This document shows positions 24,642 through 34,059 of a DNA stretch of 64,000 nt, piece after piece. The stretch's first letter is position 1. Every line of letters starts with the position of its first letter. The notes beneath the pieces are model-generated. The model did no database searches. It was not told the DNA's origin and saw nothing but the letters and a program-made list of their open reading frames with translations. Made by a program: the position numbers and the translations under genes. Source of the stretch: Lachnospiraceae bacterium (GTDB lineage: Bacteria; Bacillota; Clostridia; Lachnospirales; Lachnospiraceae); assembly GCA_022788085.1 (NCBI GenBank), contig JALEWA010000101.1:1-64000 (forward strand), given 5' to 3'.

Positions 24642-26126
24642 ATGTTAGGATTAGGTATTGTGGTTGCCGTAGTTGTACTTTTGATAGTACTGTTATGTAT
24701 GGGGTATGTAAAGGCTCCGCCGGATATGGCATTCATTATTTCAGGTATTAAGAAAAAGTCTAAAATTGTTATTGGTAAGGCAAGTATTCGTATTCCATTT
24801 TTTGAAAGACTGGATAAGCTGAATCTGCGACTGATCCCAATTGATGTTAAGACGAGCAATGCAGTCCCAACAGCAGATTACATTAATATCAATGTAGATG
24901 CTACAGTTAATGTAAAAATCAGTAATGAACCTGAAAGGCTCAGACTTGCAGCAGAGAACTTTCTGAATAAGAATACCGAGTACATAGCAAGTGTGGCGAG
25001 AGAAGTTCTGGAAGGCAATGTTCGAGAAATCGTTGGAAAGATGAAGCTGGAAGAGATGGTTTCAGACCGTCAGAAATTTGCGACGCTGGTAAAGGAAAAT
25101 GCAGAGCCAGACCTTGCCGCAATGGGACTTGATATTATAAGTTTCAATGTACAGAATTTTGTGGATGGCAATGAAGTAATTGAGAATCTTGGTATTGATA
25201 ACATTGTTCGCATCAAGAAATCAGCTGCTATTGCAAGAGCAGAGAGTGAGAGAGATATCAAGGTTGCTCAGGCAAGTGCAGACAAGGAAGCAAATGATGC
25301 AGCAGTTGCCGCAGAAACAGAAATAGCAAAGAAACAGAATGAACTTGCTATTAAGAAATCTGAATTACAGATGGAAGCAGATACCAAGAAGGCTATGGCA
25401 GACGCAGCCTATGAGATTCAGAAGGAAGAACAGCGTAAGACCATTGAAATTACGACTGCAAATGCAGATATTGCAAGACAGGAAAGAGAGATTGAGTTAA
25501 AGCAGAAACAGGTTGCTGTTAAGGAGCGTGCGTTAGAGGCAGAAGTTAAGAAACAGGCAGAAGCAGATAAGTACGCAGCACAACAGAAAGCAGATGCAGC
25601 CCTTTATCAGAGACAGAAGGAAGCAGAAGCAAAGCAGTTTGAGGCACAAAGAGAGGCAGAGGCCAGAAAAGCGCAGGCAGAAGCAGACCGTTATGCCAAG
25701 GAACAGGAAGCAGAAGGTATCCGTGCTGTCGGAGAAGCAGAAGCTTCGGCAATTCAGGCTAAGGGTGTTGCAGAAGCAGAAGCGATGGAGAAGAAAGCAG
25801 AAGCATATGCTAAGTATAATAAGGCTGCTGTCGCAGAGATGATGATTAAGGTTCTTCCTGATATTGCAGGCAAGATTGCTGAGCCACTCAGCCAGATTGA
25901 TAAGATTACGATTATCGGTGGTGGAGAAGGTGGCAATGGCGTAGATCAGGTTGCCGGAAATGTTCCGGCAGTTATGACAAAACTGTTCGAGTCCATGAAG
26001 GAAACGACAGGAATTGATCTTGCGGATATTATTAAGGCAGATTCTTATGATGCTAAGGTAAATCGGAACATTACAGTAAATGGTTTGGATAACGTGAATC
26101 TTGTTATGAATGATAAGCAGGATTAG
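24642..26126 (+). CDS. floT: Flotillin-like SPFH-domain membrane scaffold protein
   Basis: A 494-aa protein; start at ATG 24642 after GAGGGAG (an upstream in-frame GTG at 24627 overlaps the ribosome site). One N-terminal membrane helix (LGLGIVVAVVVLLIVLLCM) is followed by the SPFH domain (~25-200; RIPFFERLDKLNLRLIPIDV, VQNFVDGNEVIENLG). A long Ala/Glu/Lys coiled coil follows (~200-400) with the flotillin EA repeats (EAEASAIQAKG), then a glycine-rich tail (IIGGGEGGNG). Flotillins organise ordered membrane patches in Firmicutes. No NfeD partner gene is adjacent. Some antisense frames across the repetitive coiled coil are artefacts. Confidence 0.93.
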   Translation: MLGLGIVVAVVVLLIVLLCMGYVKAPPDMAFIISGIKKKSKIVIGKASIRIPFFERLDKLNLRLIPIDVKTSNAVPTADYININVDATVNVKISNEPERLRLAAENFLNKNTEYIASVAREVLEGNVREIVGKMKLEEMVSDRQKFATLVKENAEPDLAAMGLDIISFNVQNFVDGNEVIENLGIDNIVRIKKSAAIARAESERDIKVAQASADKEANDAAVAAETEIAKKQNELAIKKSELQMEADTKKAMADAAYEIQKEEQRKTIEITTANADIARQEREIELKQKQVAVKERALEAEVKKQAEADKYAAQQKADAALYQRQKEAEAKQFEAQREAEARKAQAEADRYAKEQEAEGIRAVGEAEASAIQAKGVAEAEAMEKKAEAYAKYNKAAVAEMMIKVLPDIAGKIAEPLSQIDKITIIGGGEGGNGVDQVAGNVPAVMTKLFESMKETTGIDLADIIKADSYDAKVNRNITVNGLDNVNLVMNDKQD

Positions 26127-26147
26127 AATAAAAGGATAATTATAGGT

Positions 26148-26173
26148 TAACTTTACATAAAATCTGCCGATAT
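26148..26173 (+). promoter_or_regulatory. Sigma-28 (FliA/SigD)-like promoter
   Basis: GCCGATAT at 26166-26173 is an exact match to the -10 element of motility sigma factor promoters. A TAAC stands 14 bases upstream (26148-26151), near the TAAA -35 consensus. The next gene begins 43 bases downstream behind a GGGGGAGAG ribosome site. Confidence 0.65.
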
Positions 26174-26215
26174 AGTATATAAAGTATTTATATGTTATAA
26201 GGGGGAGAGAATAAT

Positions 26216-26965
26216 ATGATAGTAAGAGGAACAAGAACTTCTCTTGCAAGGGCGAGAATGATTAGAAGTGCAAGAAGAAATAGGAGTTCCAAGGTCTTGA
26301 GTGGAAGTTCTTCCAGAAATACATCATCCAGATTAAATAGTTCTTCGAGGACACAAAGTACAAGCAATACAACACAGACAAAGAAAATTGCTATGTATGA
26401 GAAAGTACAAAAGGCGGCAGATGAATTGCAGAAGGTTGCAAAATCACTGGTTGAACTTGGGAAAACGGGAACTGTTGAGAACACGGATAAGACTGATACG
26501 GAAAAGACATCTGATGTACAGACAAAGGAAAAAACACAAGAAGAACAAAAGAAGGAAATGATTACTGCTGTCAAAGACCTGGTGGAACAGTATAATATCA
26601 TCTATGAGAAGCTGAATGAAATAGGTGGTAGTGTTAATTCGGTATTTACAAGTCAATTGAAGAAATTGATGATGAATTGTGAGGATGACCTGAAGAAAAC
26701 AGGTGTAACCTTGAATAAAGATGGAACCCTGTCTATAACAGCAAAAACCCTGGAAAATACAGAACTGAGTACTTTGAAGGAAGTATATGGTAAGAGTAGT
26801 GGCATAGTTGGAAAGCTGAGCGAGAAATGTGAGAGTATTGAAAGCAATGCATCATCTACCATTGATGTCATGAATCGCATGTATGGTACCCAAACATACA
26901 ATAAATATGGTTATGGAAATTCATATTATGGAAATGCGGGAAGCTGGTACTCAGCACTGGGATAG
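26216..26965 (+). CDS. Putative flagellum-associated protein with FliD-like segment
   Basis: A 249-aa protein that I do not recognise as a named family. The first 60 residues are very rich in Arg, Ser and Thr and have no signal peptide. Residues ~105-200 resemble the end of the flagellar cap protein FliD: a helix ITAVKDLVEQYNIIYEKLNE, then GVTLNKDGTLSITAKTLENT, similar to FliD's GI..dG.L.iDe..L pattern. The tail has YGYGNSYYGNAGSWYS. The sigma-28-like promoter in front supports expression with motility genes. Role inferred, not shown. Confidence 0.55.
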   Translation: MIVRGTRTSLARARMIRSARRNRSSKVLSGSSSRNTSSRLNSSSRTQSTSNTTQTKKIAMYEKVQKAADELQKVAKSLVELGKTGTVENTDKTDTEKTSDVQTKEKTQEEQKKEMITAVKDLVEQYNIIYEKLNEIGGSVNSVFTSQLKKLMMNCEDDLKKTGVTLNKDGTLSITAKTLENTELSTLKEVYGKSSGIVGKLSEKCESIESNASSTIDVMNRMYGTQTYNKYGYGNSYYGNAGSWYSALG

Positions 26966-26973
26966 AAAAAGAA

Positions 26974-27004
26974 AAGAAGCCGTCAGGAACGACTTCTTTT
27001 TTTG
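26974..27004 (+). terminator. Terminator between converging genes
   Basis: AAGAAGCCGT (26974-26983) pairs with ACGACTTCTT (26989-26998, one mismatch), followed by a T-run. The right side overlaps the 3' end of the opposing cyclase gene. Confidence 0.75.
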
Positions 27005-28581
27005 TTTTTCTTATTCATATACATATTTTTGTCAGCTCTGTTATAGGTATCTTCAAGGCTCTTATCAAGAGCAGAATCGTAAATGGCATATCCATAAGCA
27101 ATCTGCATATGGATATTTTTTTGACCGGCATTGAAGGAATCGACAGACCATTCCAGCAGGTTAAAGTAATATTGGAAATCAAAATGAGAGGCCTGCTCAA
27201 TAATTACAACAAATTCGTCTCCGCCAACGCGATAACATTTTCCAACATTACTATAGGTGTTGGAGATGATTTTTGCAGAATTAATAATATAGTCATCACC
27301 AAGGGTATGACCTAAAGTATCATTAATCTGTTTCAAACAATTTAGGTCAAAGCCAATGACAGCAATGTCATTCGGTGAAGAAGACAGTATCGTGAAATCA
27401 CGGTTAAAGGCTGTACGGTTAGATAATTTTGTCATCTGGTCGGTAAAAGCAAGCTGCTGGTAAGTGGTTGCCTTTTTACCAAGCTTCATGAGGGAAGCTG
27501 AATCCCTGATGGAAGAAATTCCAAGGATAACAATGTACAGAAGGAATCCAAATCGCCCAAAGATATTGTTGTCAGACGAACCAAGATAAAAAACAAATAT
27601 ATCTAAAATAAGGGTAATCGTACAGATACAAATACAAAACAGATGCAGACTGATTTGTTTTGATTTTTCTTTTTTCTTAAGCAGTTTTTTGGAGCTGGTA
27701 AGAACAATGAGGGCTAAAAACAACATCATAACATGTGTCGTCCAAAGCGTATTACGTAAGTCAGCAACTTTTAGAAGCTGCAAAGCAAGGCATGTGATAA
27801 TCTGGATGACATCAAGAAAACAGAAGATATCCCAGATATCACTATCGTCTCCATAATATGACCTTACGAATAATGCAAATGGAAGTGGCAGCATCATTAA
27901 AGAAATGAATGCAATATAAGAACATACAAGGTTGTTTCCAAAGATAAGCGTGGTAAAACGGCTTTCATTTGCAGACCAGAAAGAAAGGAAGAGCGCAAAA
28001 ACACCAAGATTCAGCAAATTCAGCTTAGTTGGCATGTGAAAACGGATATAAATCCAATAAACAACCATGCAGATGCCAAAACAAAAGATAATAATACACA
28101 AAACAAAAGAAATCATATTGGAGGAAACTATTTTCCCAATAATAGAAACAGTATTTCCAACATAAAAAGTGGGAATATCCTCAGTATAACCGGCATAGGG
28201 GGATGTAATCTGAATGGTAATCTCGTTATTTCTATTAGGAAGAGTAACAAAGTTCCAATTATATCCCGGAGTCTTTGCAAAAGGATTGTTATTCTCTACA
28301 GGAAATTGATAGATGATCTTTTCATCACAATAAACTGTTATATTCTGATGGACAGAATAGAACACCAAAAAATCAGATACATTTGGTTGAGCAGGAATAG
28401 TGCCTTTTATAGTCATGGTATTGTCTGCATACTGCTGAGAGTATTCTGTCCAAATGATAGTATCTTCTGAAGAATAAAATTGTCGTGTGTTATTCCTGAT
28501 ATCAAAATTATAGATATAAATGAGAAAAGAACAGGCAAAAATAAAAAGAAAAGTATATACGATAAAATATAATTTTTTCAT
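26983..28581 (-). CDS. Membrane diguanylate cyclase (7TM sensor, GGDEF)
   Basis: 532 aa from the ATG at 28581, chosen because GGAG lies eight bases before it; a further ATG 18 bases upstream has no such site. One N-terminal helix (FIVYTFLFIFACSFLIYIY) is followed by an extracytoplasmic region of ~130 residues, about seven helices (~150-370), and a GGDEF domain with QMTKLSNRTAFNRDF and YRVGGDEFVVI at ~453-457. The layout resembles 7TM sensory cyclases. No RxxD inhibitory site was seen. Predicted to make c-di-GMP in response to an external cue. Confidence 0.87.
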   Translation of the reverse strand: MKKLYFIVYTFLFIFACSFLIYIYNFDIRNNTRQFYSSEDTIIWTEYSQQYADNTMTIKGTIPAQPNVSDFLVFYSVHQNITVYCDEKIIYQFPVENNNPFAKTPGYNWNFVTLPNRNNEITIQITSPYAGYTEDIPTFYVGNTVSIIGKIVSSNMISFVLCIIIFCFGICMVVYWIYIRFHMPTKLNLLNLGVFALFLSFWSANESRFTTLIFGNNLVCSYIAFISLMMLPLPFALFVRSYYGDDSDIWDIFCFLDVIQIITCLALQLLKVADLRNTLWTTHVMMLFLALIVLTSSKKLLKKKEKSKQISLHLFCICICTITLILDIFVFYLGSSDNNIFGRFGFLLYIVILGISSIRDSASLMKLGKKATTYQQLAFTDQMTKLSNRTAFNRDFTILSSSPNDIAVIGFDLNCLKQINDTLGHTLGDDYIINSAKIISNTYSNVGKCYRVGGDEFVVIIEQASHFDFQYYFNLLEWSVDSFNAGQKNIHMQIAYGYAIYDSALDKSLEDTYNRADKNMYMNKKNKKRSRS

Positions 28582-28743
28582 AAAATTCGCTCCAAACATT
28601 AATATTGACAGAATAAAGCATGCTCAAAATTATTATATCATTTCTGAACGTGATATACTATTTAAATTTTTGTTTTTTTATTATTTGACTATTGCACAGC
28701 ATCGGCGGATTTAATAAAATAGAAAGAAAAAGAGGAGCAGAAC

Positions 28744-29955
28744 ATGGGATTTGATAAGGAAAAATTAAAACAGACCAGACGGATGATTTTGTTTGTTGCA
28801 GGCATTTTATTAGCACTAAAGTATAGCGAAACTGTTTTTTGGGCAATTGGAGTATTGCTTGAAATAATGAAGCCTTTCCTCTATGGTGGTGTGATAGCAT
28901 TTATCTTAAATATTCCTTTACGGTTCATTGAGAGTAAGATTTTAAAAAACTGGAAGGGAAAGATTGCGGATAGAATAAAGCGGCCACTGAGCATTTTATT
29001 GAGCATTCTGTTTGTTATTTTACTTATAAATATCGTGATTATGACAGTAGTACCTCAACTTGGAAAAACCTTGGTAGAGATTGGATATCAGATTCCAATT
29101 TTTGCGTCTGCTGTTGTGGAGAGACTGGAAGCTGTCAGTAAAGAATATCCACAGTTGGAATCTTATATTGTGGAACTGGAAACAATAGAAATTGATTGGA
29201 AATCTGCTGTGGACAGCCTGATACAGTTCATGAAGACCGGAATGACGAATTTCCTGTCATCAACAGTAACAGTAGCGGGAAGCATTATTGGCGGTACTAT
29301 GAACCTCTTTATTGGTTTTGTCTTTGCTCTTTATATTCTGGGACAGAAGGAGGTTCTCAGTAACCAGGGAAAAAGAATTATTTCAGCGTTCTGTCCTGCA
29401 CATATGGAAAGACATATTTTAACTATATGCTCCATAGCATATAGAAATTTTTCGAACTTTATCAGTGGGCAGTGCACAGAGGCTGTCATTCTTGGTTGTA
29501 TGTTTGTGATTACCATGACAATTTTCAGAATGCCTTATGCGATTCTGGTTGGTGTCTTAATTGCGTTTACTGCATTGATTCCCATTGTAGGTGCCTTTAT
29601 CGGCTGTTTTGTAGGAGCCTTTTTGATTTTGGTCAACAATCCGATTCAGGCAGTAGGATTTGTTGTTATGTTCCTTGTTTTACAGCAAATAGAGGGAAAC
29701 CTGATCTACCCGAAGGTGGTAGGTAATAAGGTTGGACTACCTTCTATTTGGGTTCTGTTGGCAGTCAGTGTTGGAGGCAGTCTATTCGGGGTTGCCGGCA
29801 TGTTATTTTTTATCCCTTTGGTATCGACTATATATATGCTGTTTCGTGATATGGTTAATGAGAGAAATAGTAAAAAGCAGCAAAGGGATAAAAAAACATA
29901 TTATAAAAAATATCATAATAAACCAAGAACGAATCAAGGAAAAAAAGATGTCTGA
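28744..29955 (+). CDS. AI-2E-family permease-like membrane protein
   Basis: A 403-aa protein with about eight helices. It has the family core MNLFIGFVFALYILGQKE, then GVLIAFTALIPIVGAFIG and LQQIEGNLIYPKVVGNKVGLP. The cytosolic tail is basic (SKKQQRDKKTYYKKYHNK). Family members export small molecules or Na+; assignment to AI-2 is not reliable. GAGGAGCAGAAC precedes the start. The last codons form the left arm of the terminator. Confidence 0.9.
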   Translation: MGFDKEKLKQTRRMILFVAGILLALKYSETVFWAIGVLLEIMKPFLYGGVIAFILNIPLRFIESKILKNWKGKIADRIKRPLSILLSILFVILLINIVIMTVVPQLGKTLVEIGYQIPIFASAVVERLEAVSKEYPQLESYIVELETIEIDWKSAVDSLIQFMKTGMTNFLSSTVTVAGSIIGGTMNLFIGFVFALYILGQKEVLSNQGKRIISAFCPAHMERHILTICSIAYRNFSNFISGQCTEAVILGCMFVITMTIFRMPYAILVGVLIAFTALIPIVGAFIGCFVGAFLILVNNPIQAVGFVVMFLVLQQIEGNLIYPKVVGNKVGLPSIWVLLAVSVGGSLFGVAGMLFFIPLVSTIYMLFRDMVNERNSKKQQRDKKTYYKKYHNKPRTNQGKKDV

Positions 29956-29972
29956 AAAGGCATCTTTTTTAT
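29941..29972 (+). terminator. Terminator of the AI-2E-family gene
   Basis: AAAAAAGATG (29941-29950) / CATCTTTTTT (29961-29970) with a 10-base loop. It overlaps the end of the gene. Confidence 0.85.
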
Positions 29973-30112
29973 TTATCACATTCATATTAAGGTTAAATTA
30001 AATAGATGGTTAATGTAAAATATAGGTAAATAACTGAATATATCGTAATAATAAAATTAATAACTAAATATTAAGACTTATGTAGAGTCTGAAAAAGAAA
30101 GGATGTATTAGG

Positions 30113-30826
30113 GTGAAAAAGAAATTACTTGCTATAGTGCTGTCAGAGACTATGCTGGCTTTTGTATTAGCAGGCTGTGGAAGTAATCAGTCAGCACAGG
30201 AAAATTCTGAATCTCAAGAAGTAACAGAAGACACTGTACATGAACAGGATGCGGAACTTGAGTCGGGAAAGGTAGAATTGACAGTCTGGGCAGAAGCAAA
30301 TAATTTTGAGACACTGGATGGGATTCTTGCGGTAGCAGCAGTAGCCGACAAAAAGTTTTCTATGGAAATCACTTCGGGATGGTATATGTATTCCTTCTTT
30401 GGTGGAACAGGTCTGGACTTTGGAATCAATGATGATGGTGTTACCAATCATTGTAACTGGAATACAACTGAGGGTGCAATAAAGGGAACGGATATCGCAG
30501 AGGCAATGCTTAACGTTACTGCAAGTCCGGCGTTTTTTTCACAGCCTGACAATTTATTTGTCGAAAGTGTTGCATCAGGAGAGGTCATTGCAGGTATCAG
30601 TGGTGTATGGAATGCTGTAGCGATATGCGATGCATGGGGAGAGGATTATGGTGCATGTAAGCTTCCTACCTATACCTGTGCGGGACAGCAGATTCAAATG
30701 TCCTCCTTTACAGGATATAAAATGATGGGGGTTAATGCATATTCCGACCATGTGGAATGGGCACACAAGCTTGCAGAGTGGCTTACGAATGAAGAGAATC
30801 AGACAATTCGTTTTGAGGAAGTCTGA
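30113..30826 (+). pseudogene. Sugar-binding lipoprotein pseudogene (MalE-type), internally deleted and truncated
   Basis: GTG start 30113 and a lipoprotein signal (lipobox VLAGC) are followed by an acidic linker and then KVELTVWA joined directly to EANNFETLDGILAVAAVAD. In full maltose-type binding proteins (~420 aa) these are more than 100 residues apart, so a large in-frame block is missing. The middle segment ([51 protein letters not shown]) is well preserved. The sequence then breaks into the 3' end of a chemoreceptor gene, losing the last ~80-100 residues. No malFG genes are present. Confidence 0.8.
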
Positions 30827-31290
30827 CAAACGAAATCCTGAGTATCTCGAGCCAGACAAATTTATTTGCTTTAAATGCTTCTATTGAGGCAGCAAGAGCA
30901 GGGGAGGCAGGAAAAGGTTTTGCAGTAGTTGCCGATGAAATCCGCCAGTTGGCAGATTCAAGCCGTGAGACAGCAAACAGAATTCAGGAAATTAATGTTG
31001 TTGTAACCAATGCAGTACATAATCTTGCAGGAAATGCCAATAATCTAGTAGAATACCTGAATGAGTTCACGGACAAAACAGATGCATTAAAACGTGCCAT
31101 GGATGAAATTGCAGCTTCCATTAGTACCATTACAGATGCAATTGACGAAGGCGCAAAGGGAGTCAATGGAGCAGCAGAAAGCACGCAGATGCTCGTTGTG
31201 GATATGGAAAAAATCAGCAACCGTATGGATGTAAATGAAAAGATTGCTGGTGTTCTTCAACAAGGAACAGATATTTTTACCAAGTTTTAA
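30820..31290 (+). pseudogene. Chemoreceptor (MCP) 3' fragment
   Basis: In a different frame from the preceding remnant, the sequence reads [19 protein letters not shown], then [18 protein letters not shown]. This is the highly conserved hairpin tip of methyl-accepting chemotaxis proteins, followed by about 110 residues of C-terminal coiled coil down to a stop at 31290. The sensor, membrane and HAMP parts are absent, and there is no start or ribosome site. It was joined to the binding-protein gene by deletion. Confidence 0.82.
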
Positions 31291-31312
31291 AAAATAATAA
31301 CATGAAGAAAAT

Positions 31313-31369
31313 AATCACGGTCATTCTCAAGCTTCTTGTACCATATGCGCAGAAAACCGTGATTTTTTC
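31313..31369 (+). terminator. Terminator after the chimeric pseudogene
   Basis: AATCACGGT (31313-31321) pairs with ACCGTGATT (31356-31364), then TTTTT. It is likely the original terminator of the chemoreceptor gene. Confidence 0.75.
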
Positions 31370-31477
31370 TGGACAATTCTGGCAGTGATTTACAAAAGGA
31401 AGGATATTTGGTAAACTAAAAATGTTGGACTAAAGAGATTTATTATATTTTGGATAGTAAGAGGTTATGGACACAGC

Positions 31478-32104
31478 ATGGAAAGATGCATTATTGTAGG
31501 AGCAGGAGAATTCAGCTTATCATCATGGTGCTATGAAGAAGGAGATTATCTGATTGCAGCAGATGGAGGCTATGATCACCTGCAGGAAATTGGAATTACA
31601 CCAGATATGCTGATTGGTGATATGGACTCTATAAGGTTGAATCATTTGGCTCAGGAAATACAAGTCAAAAGGCTTCCTGTGGAAAAGGATGATACGGATA
31701 TGCTTGCGGCAATCAAGGAAGGGCTTCGTTTAGGCTACAGAGAATTCTATCTCTATGGAACCTTAGGAGGAGAAAGAATGGATCATTCTTTGGCTAACAT
31801 ACAGTGCCTTTTATATCTGTATAATCGAAGTGCAAAAGGAATACTGTATGGTGCCCATGACAGAGTGGAACTTCTATGTAATGATAAGATTTGCTATCCT
31901 GCATCTATGAAAGGAATTTTTTCTGTTTTTGCTCTTTTTGGAGATGCTAAAGGAGTGACGGAACAGGGGTTAAAATATTCGTTGCAGGATGCGACAGTAA
32001 ACATGGAGTTTCCTATAGGAATCAGTAATGAATTTATTGGTCAGGAAAGCATGATTTCTGTGAAAGAGGGAATGCTGCTTATCTGTATACATGAACTGGA
32101 ATAG
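31478..32104 (+). CDS. thiN: Thiamine pyrophosphokinase
   Basis: A 208-aa enzyme that converts thiamine to thiamine diphosphate with ATP. Landmarks are ADGGYDHLQEIGITPD, LIGDMDSI, EKDDTDMLAAIKEGL, YGTLGGERMDHSLANIQ, and the C-terminal TPP-binding part VTEQGLKYSLQDAT and SNEFIGQ. It is about 29 kb from the thiamine synthesis cluster, so it is regulated separately. It starts 110 bases after the pseudogene terminator. Confidence 0.95.
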   Translation: MERCIIVGAGEFSLSSWCYEEGDYLIAADGGYDHLQEIGITPDMLIGDMDSIRLNHLAQEIQVKRLPVEKDDTDMLAAIKEGLRLGYREFYLYGTLGGERMDHSLANIQCLLYLYNRSAKGILYGAHDRVELLCNDKICYPASMKGIFSVFALFGDAKGVTEQGLKYSLQDATVNMEFPIGISNEFIGQESMISVKEGMLLICIHELE

Positions 32105-32160
32105 ACGAACAATAAGAAAATGTTAAAAGGACAGTATAAATAAGACAGGAGGAATTAAGT

Positions 32161-32997
32161 TTGTTAAAAATTGGATGTCATTTATCTTCATCAAAGGGGT
32201 ATCTTGCAATGGGAAAGGATGCGGCAGGGATTGGTGCTAATGTATTTCAATTCTTTACCAGAAATCCAAGAGGCGGAAAGGCAAAGGAGATAAACGAAGA
32301 GGATGTAAAGAAGTTTCTGACCTTTACAAAAGAGCATGGAATTACAGATTTTCTGGCACATGCACCTTATACCTTGAATGCATGTGCAGCAGATGAAAGA
32401 ATACGTGAATTTGCAAGGGAAACGTTTGCAGATGATCTGCAAAGACTGGAATATACACCGGGAAGTATGTATAATTTTCATCCGGGTTCCCATGTTGGGC
32501 AAGGAGTGGAAAAAGGAATCCAATATATTGCCGATACTTTGAATTCTGTTATGAAGCCACAACAGAGTACAACGGTATTACTGGAAACTATGGCAGGAAA
32601 GGGCAGCGAGATTGGCAGAAGCTTTGAAGAGCTTCAGAGCATTATCGAAAAGGTTACCTTGCAGGAAAAACTGGGAATATGTCTGGATACCTGTCATATA
32701 TTTGATGGAGGCTATGATATTGTTGAACATTTAGATGATGTGCTTATGGAATTTGATCAGGTAATCGGTCTTGACAGGCTAAAGGCAATTCATCTGAATG
32801 ACAGTATGAATACACTTGGTTCTCATAAGGATCGCCATGCTAAAATTGGAGAAGGAAACATTGGTAAAGAAGCATTAGTTCGGGTAATCAATCACCCAAG
32901 ATTAAGAAATCTTCCTTTCTATCTGGAGACTCCAAATGAGTTGCCAGGCTATGCTGCGGAAATTGCAATGCTTAAGGCTGCGTATAAAGAGGAGTAG
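32161..32997 (+). CDS. nfo: Endonuclease IV (apurinic/apyrimidinic)
   Basis: A 278-aa base-excision repair enzyme with three zinc ions. It starts at TTG 32161, eight bases after AGGAGG; no ATG fits. The TIM barrel holds the metal ligands in [62 protein letters not shown] and YLETP. The length matches the family. It lies 56 bases after thiN and 3 bases before the CmpB-family gene, probably one operon. Confidence 0.95.
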   Translation: MLKIGCHLSSSKGYLAMGKDAAGIGANVFQFFTRNPRGGKAKEINEEDVKKFLTFTKEHGITDFLAHAPYTLNACAADERIREFARETFADDLQRLEYTPGSMYNFHPGSHVGQGVEKGIQYIADTLNSVMKPQQSTTVLLETMAGKGSEIGRSFEELQSIIEKVTLQEKLGICLDTCHIFDGGYDIVEHLDDVLMEFDQVIGLDRLKAIHLNDSMNTLGSHKDRHAKIGEGNIGKEALVRVINHPRLRNLPFYLETPNELPGYAAEIAMLKAAYKEE

Positions 32998-33000
32998 GCT

Positions 33001-34059
33001 ATGATATATTCTTTTGCACAATGGTTATTTTTCTTTTACATCTATTGTTTTATCGGTTGGATTTGGGAAACCTGCTATGTTAGTGTCCTTCAGGGGAAAT
33101 GGGTAAATCGTGGATTTATGAGAGGACCATTTCTTCCTATTTACGGTTCCGGCGCAATCATTGTATTGATTTTTACATTACCCGTCCGTACGGATGCAGT
33201 TGCCGTATTTTTTATTGGTATGATTAGTGCTACCATATTGGAATATTGTACAGGTGTTGTGATGGAGAAGCTTTTTCATGTACGATATTGGGACTATAGT
33301 AATCAGCCATTGAATCTGAAAGGGCATATTTGCGTTACATCTTCGTTGGCGTGGGGAGTATTTTCCGTTGTTCTTACTTTATATGGTCATACTCCGTTAG
33401 AACATTTTGTGCTTGGTATGAACCGGAATGCTTTGGAATTTCTAGTATTTATCCTTACGGTTATTATTTCCATTGATATGTTTGAATCCGTAAGAGAAGC
33501 TATGAATCTAAAAGAGATGTTATTAAGCCTTGAAGAAAATAATGCAGAGTTTAGAAGGATTCAGAAGCATATTGAGGTAGTTCAGGCTTTCTATGGAACG
33601 GAAATCAAAGAAAAATCAGAAGTCGGATTGAAGAAGTTAAGTACTGCAATTGAAAACGGTAAGGAGTTCTATAATAAGTACGGAGTACATAAAAAACGTA
33701 AGAGTGTTACGAAAGAAGTATTTATTTCAAATCTTGAACGGGCAAGAGCTGTAAAGGAGGAAACTCTTAAACGGTTAAATGATACCATGGAGGCTTATGC
33801 AGAGAAGATAAAGAGCGGCGAAGAGAAAAATGATTCTGTTCTGCAGGCGATTTCTGAATCAAGAAACATTGTTTCGAAACAGAAGCATAATATCTTTAAC
33901 ATGAAGAATAAGGAATATGTGCGATTAAGAGCATTATTAAAGAGAAATCCTCATGCAATATCTAAAATGCATGAACAGGCTTTTTCTGAACTTATGGATA
34001 TAACACAGGAAGAGGCACAAGAAGAACATGAAAGAGAAAAAATTGAGAAGATTGGGTGA
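33001..34059 (+). CDS. CmpB-family membrane protein with cytosolic coiled coil
   Basis: A 352-aa protein. The first ~165 residues hold about five helices and the family signature (GWIWETCYVSVLQGKWVNRG, FMRGPFLPIYGSGA, VRYWDYSNQPLNLKGHIC) of proteins named putative ABC transporter permease (PF06541-type). No ABC ATPase partner is adjacent, so transport is doubtful. Residues ~180-350 are charged and helical (KSEVGLKKLSTAIENGKEF), likely a coiled coil. It starts three bases after nfo and overlaps the next gene by 32 bases. Confidence 0.75.
   Translation: MIYSFAQWLFFFYIYCFIGWIWETCYVSVLQGKWVNRGFMRGPFLPIYGSGAIIVLIFTLPVRTDAVAVFFIGMISATILEYCTGVVMEKLFHVRYWDYSNQPLNLKGHICVTSSLAWGVFSVVLTLYGHTPLEHFVLGMNRNALEFLVFILTVIISIDMFESVREAMNLKEMLLSLEENNAEFRRIQKHIEVVQAFYGTEIKEKSEVGLKKLSTAIENGKEFYNKYGVHKKRKSVTKEVFISNLERARAVKEETLKRLNDTMEAYAEKIKSGEEKNDSVLQAISESRNIVSKQKHNIFNMKNKEYVRLRALLKRNPHAISKMHEQAFSELMDITQEEAQEEHEREKIEKIG

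Noticed and set aside
25533-26249. Long antisense frame (238 aa) and other frames across the flotillin coiled coil
   Set aside because: They arise from the repetitive Ala/Glu/Lys codons on the other strand and lack ribosome sites and promoters.
30113-31290. A genuine binding-protein/chemoreceptor fusion receptor
   Set aside because: The two parts are in different frames, separated by a stop, and the receptor lacks membrane and HAMP segments.
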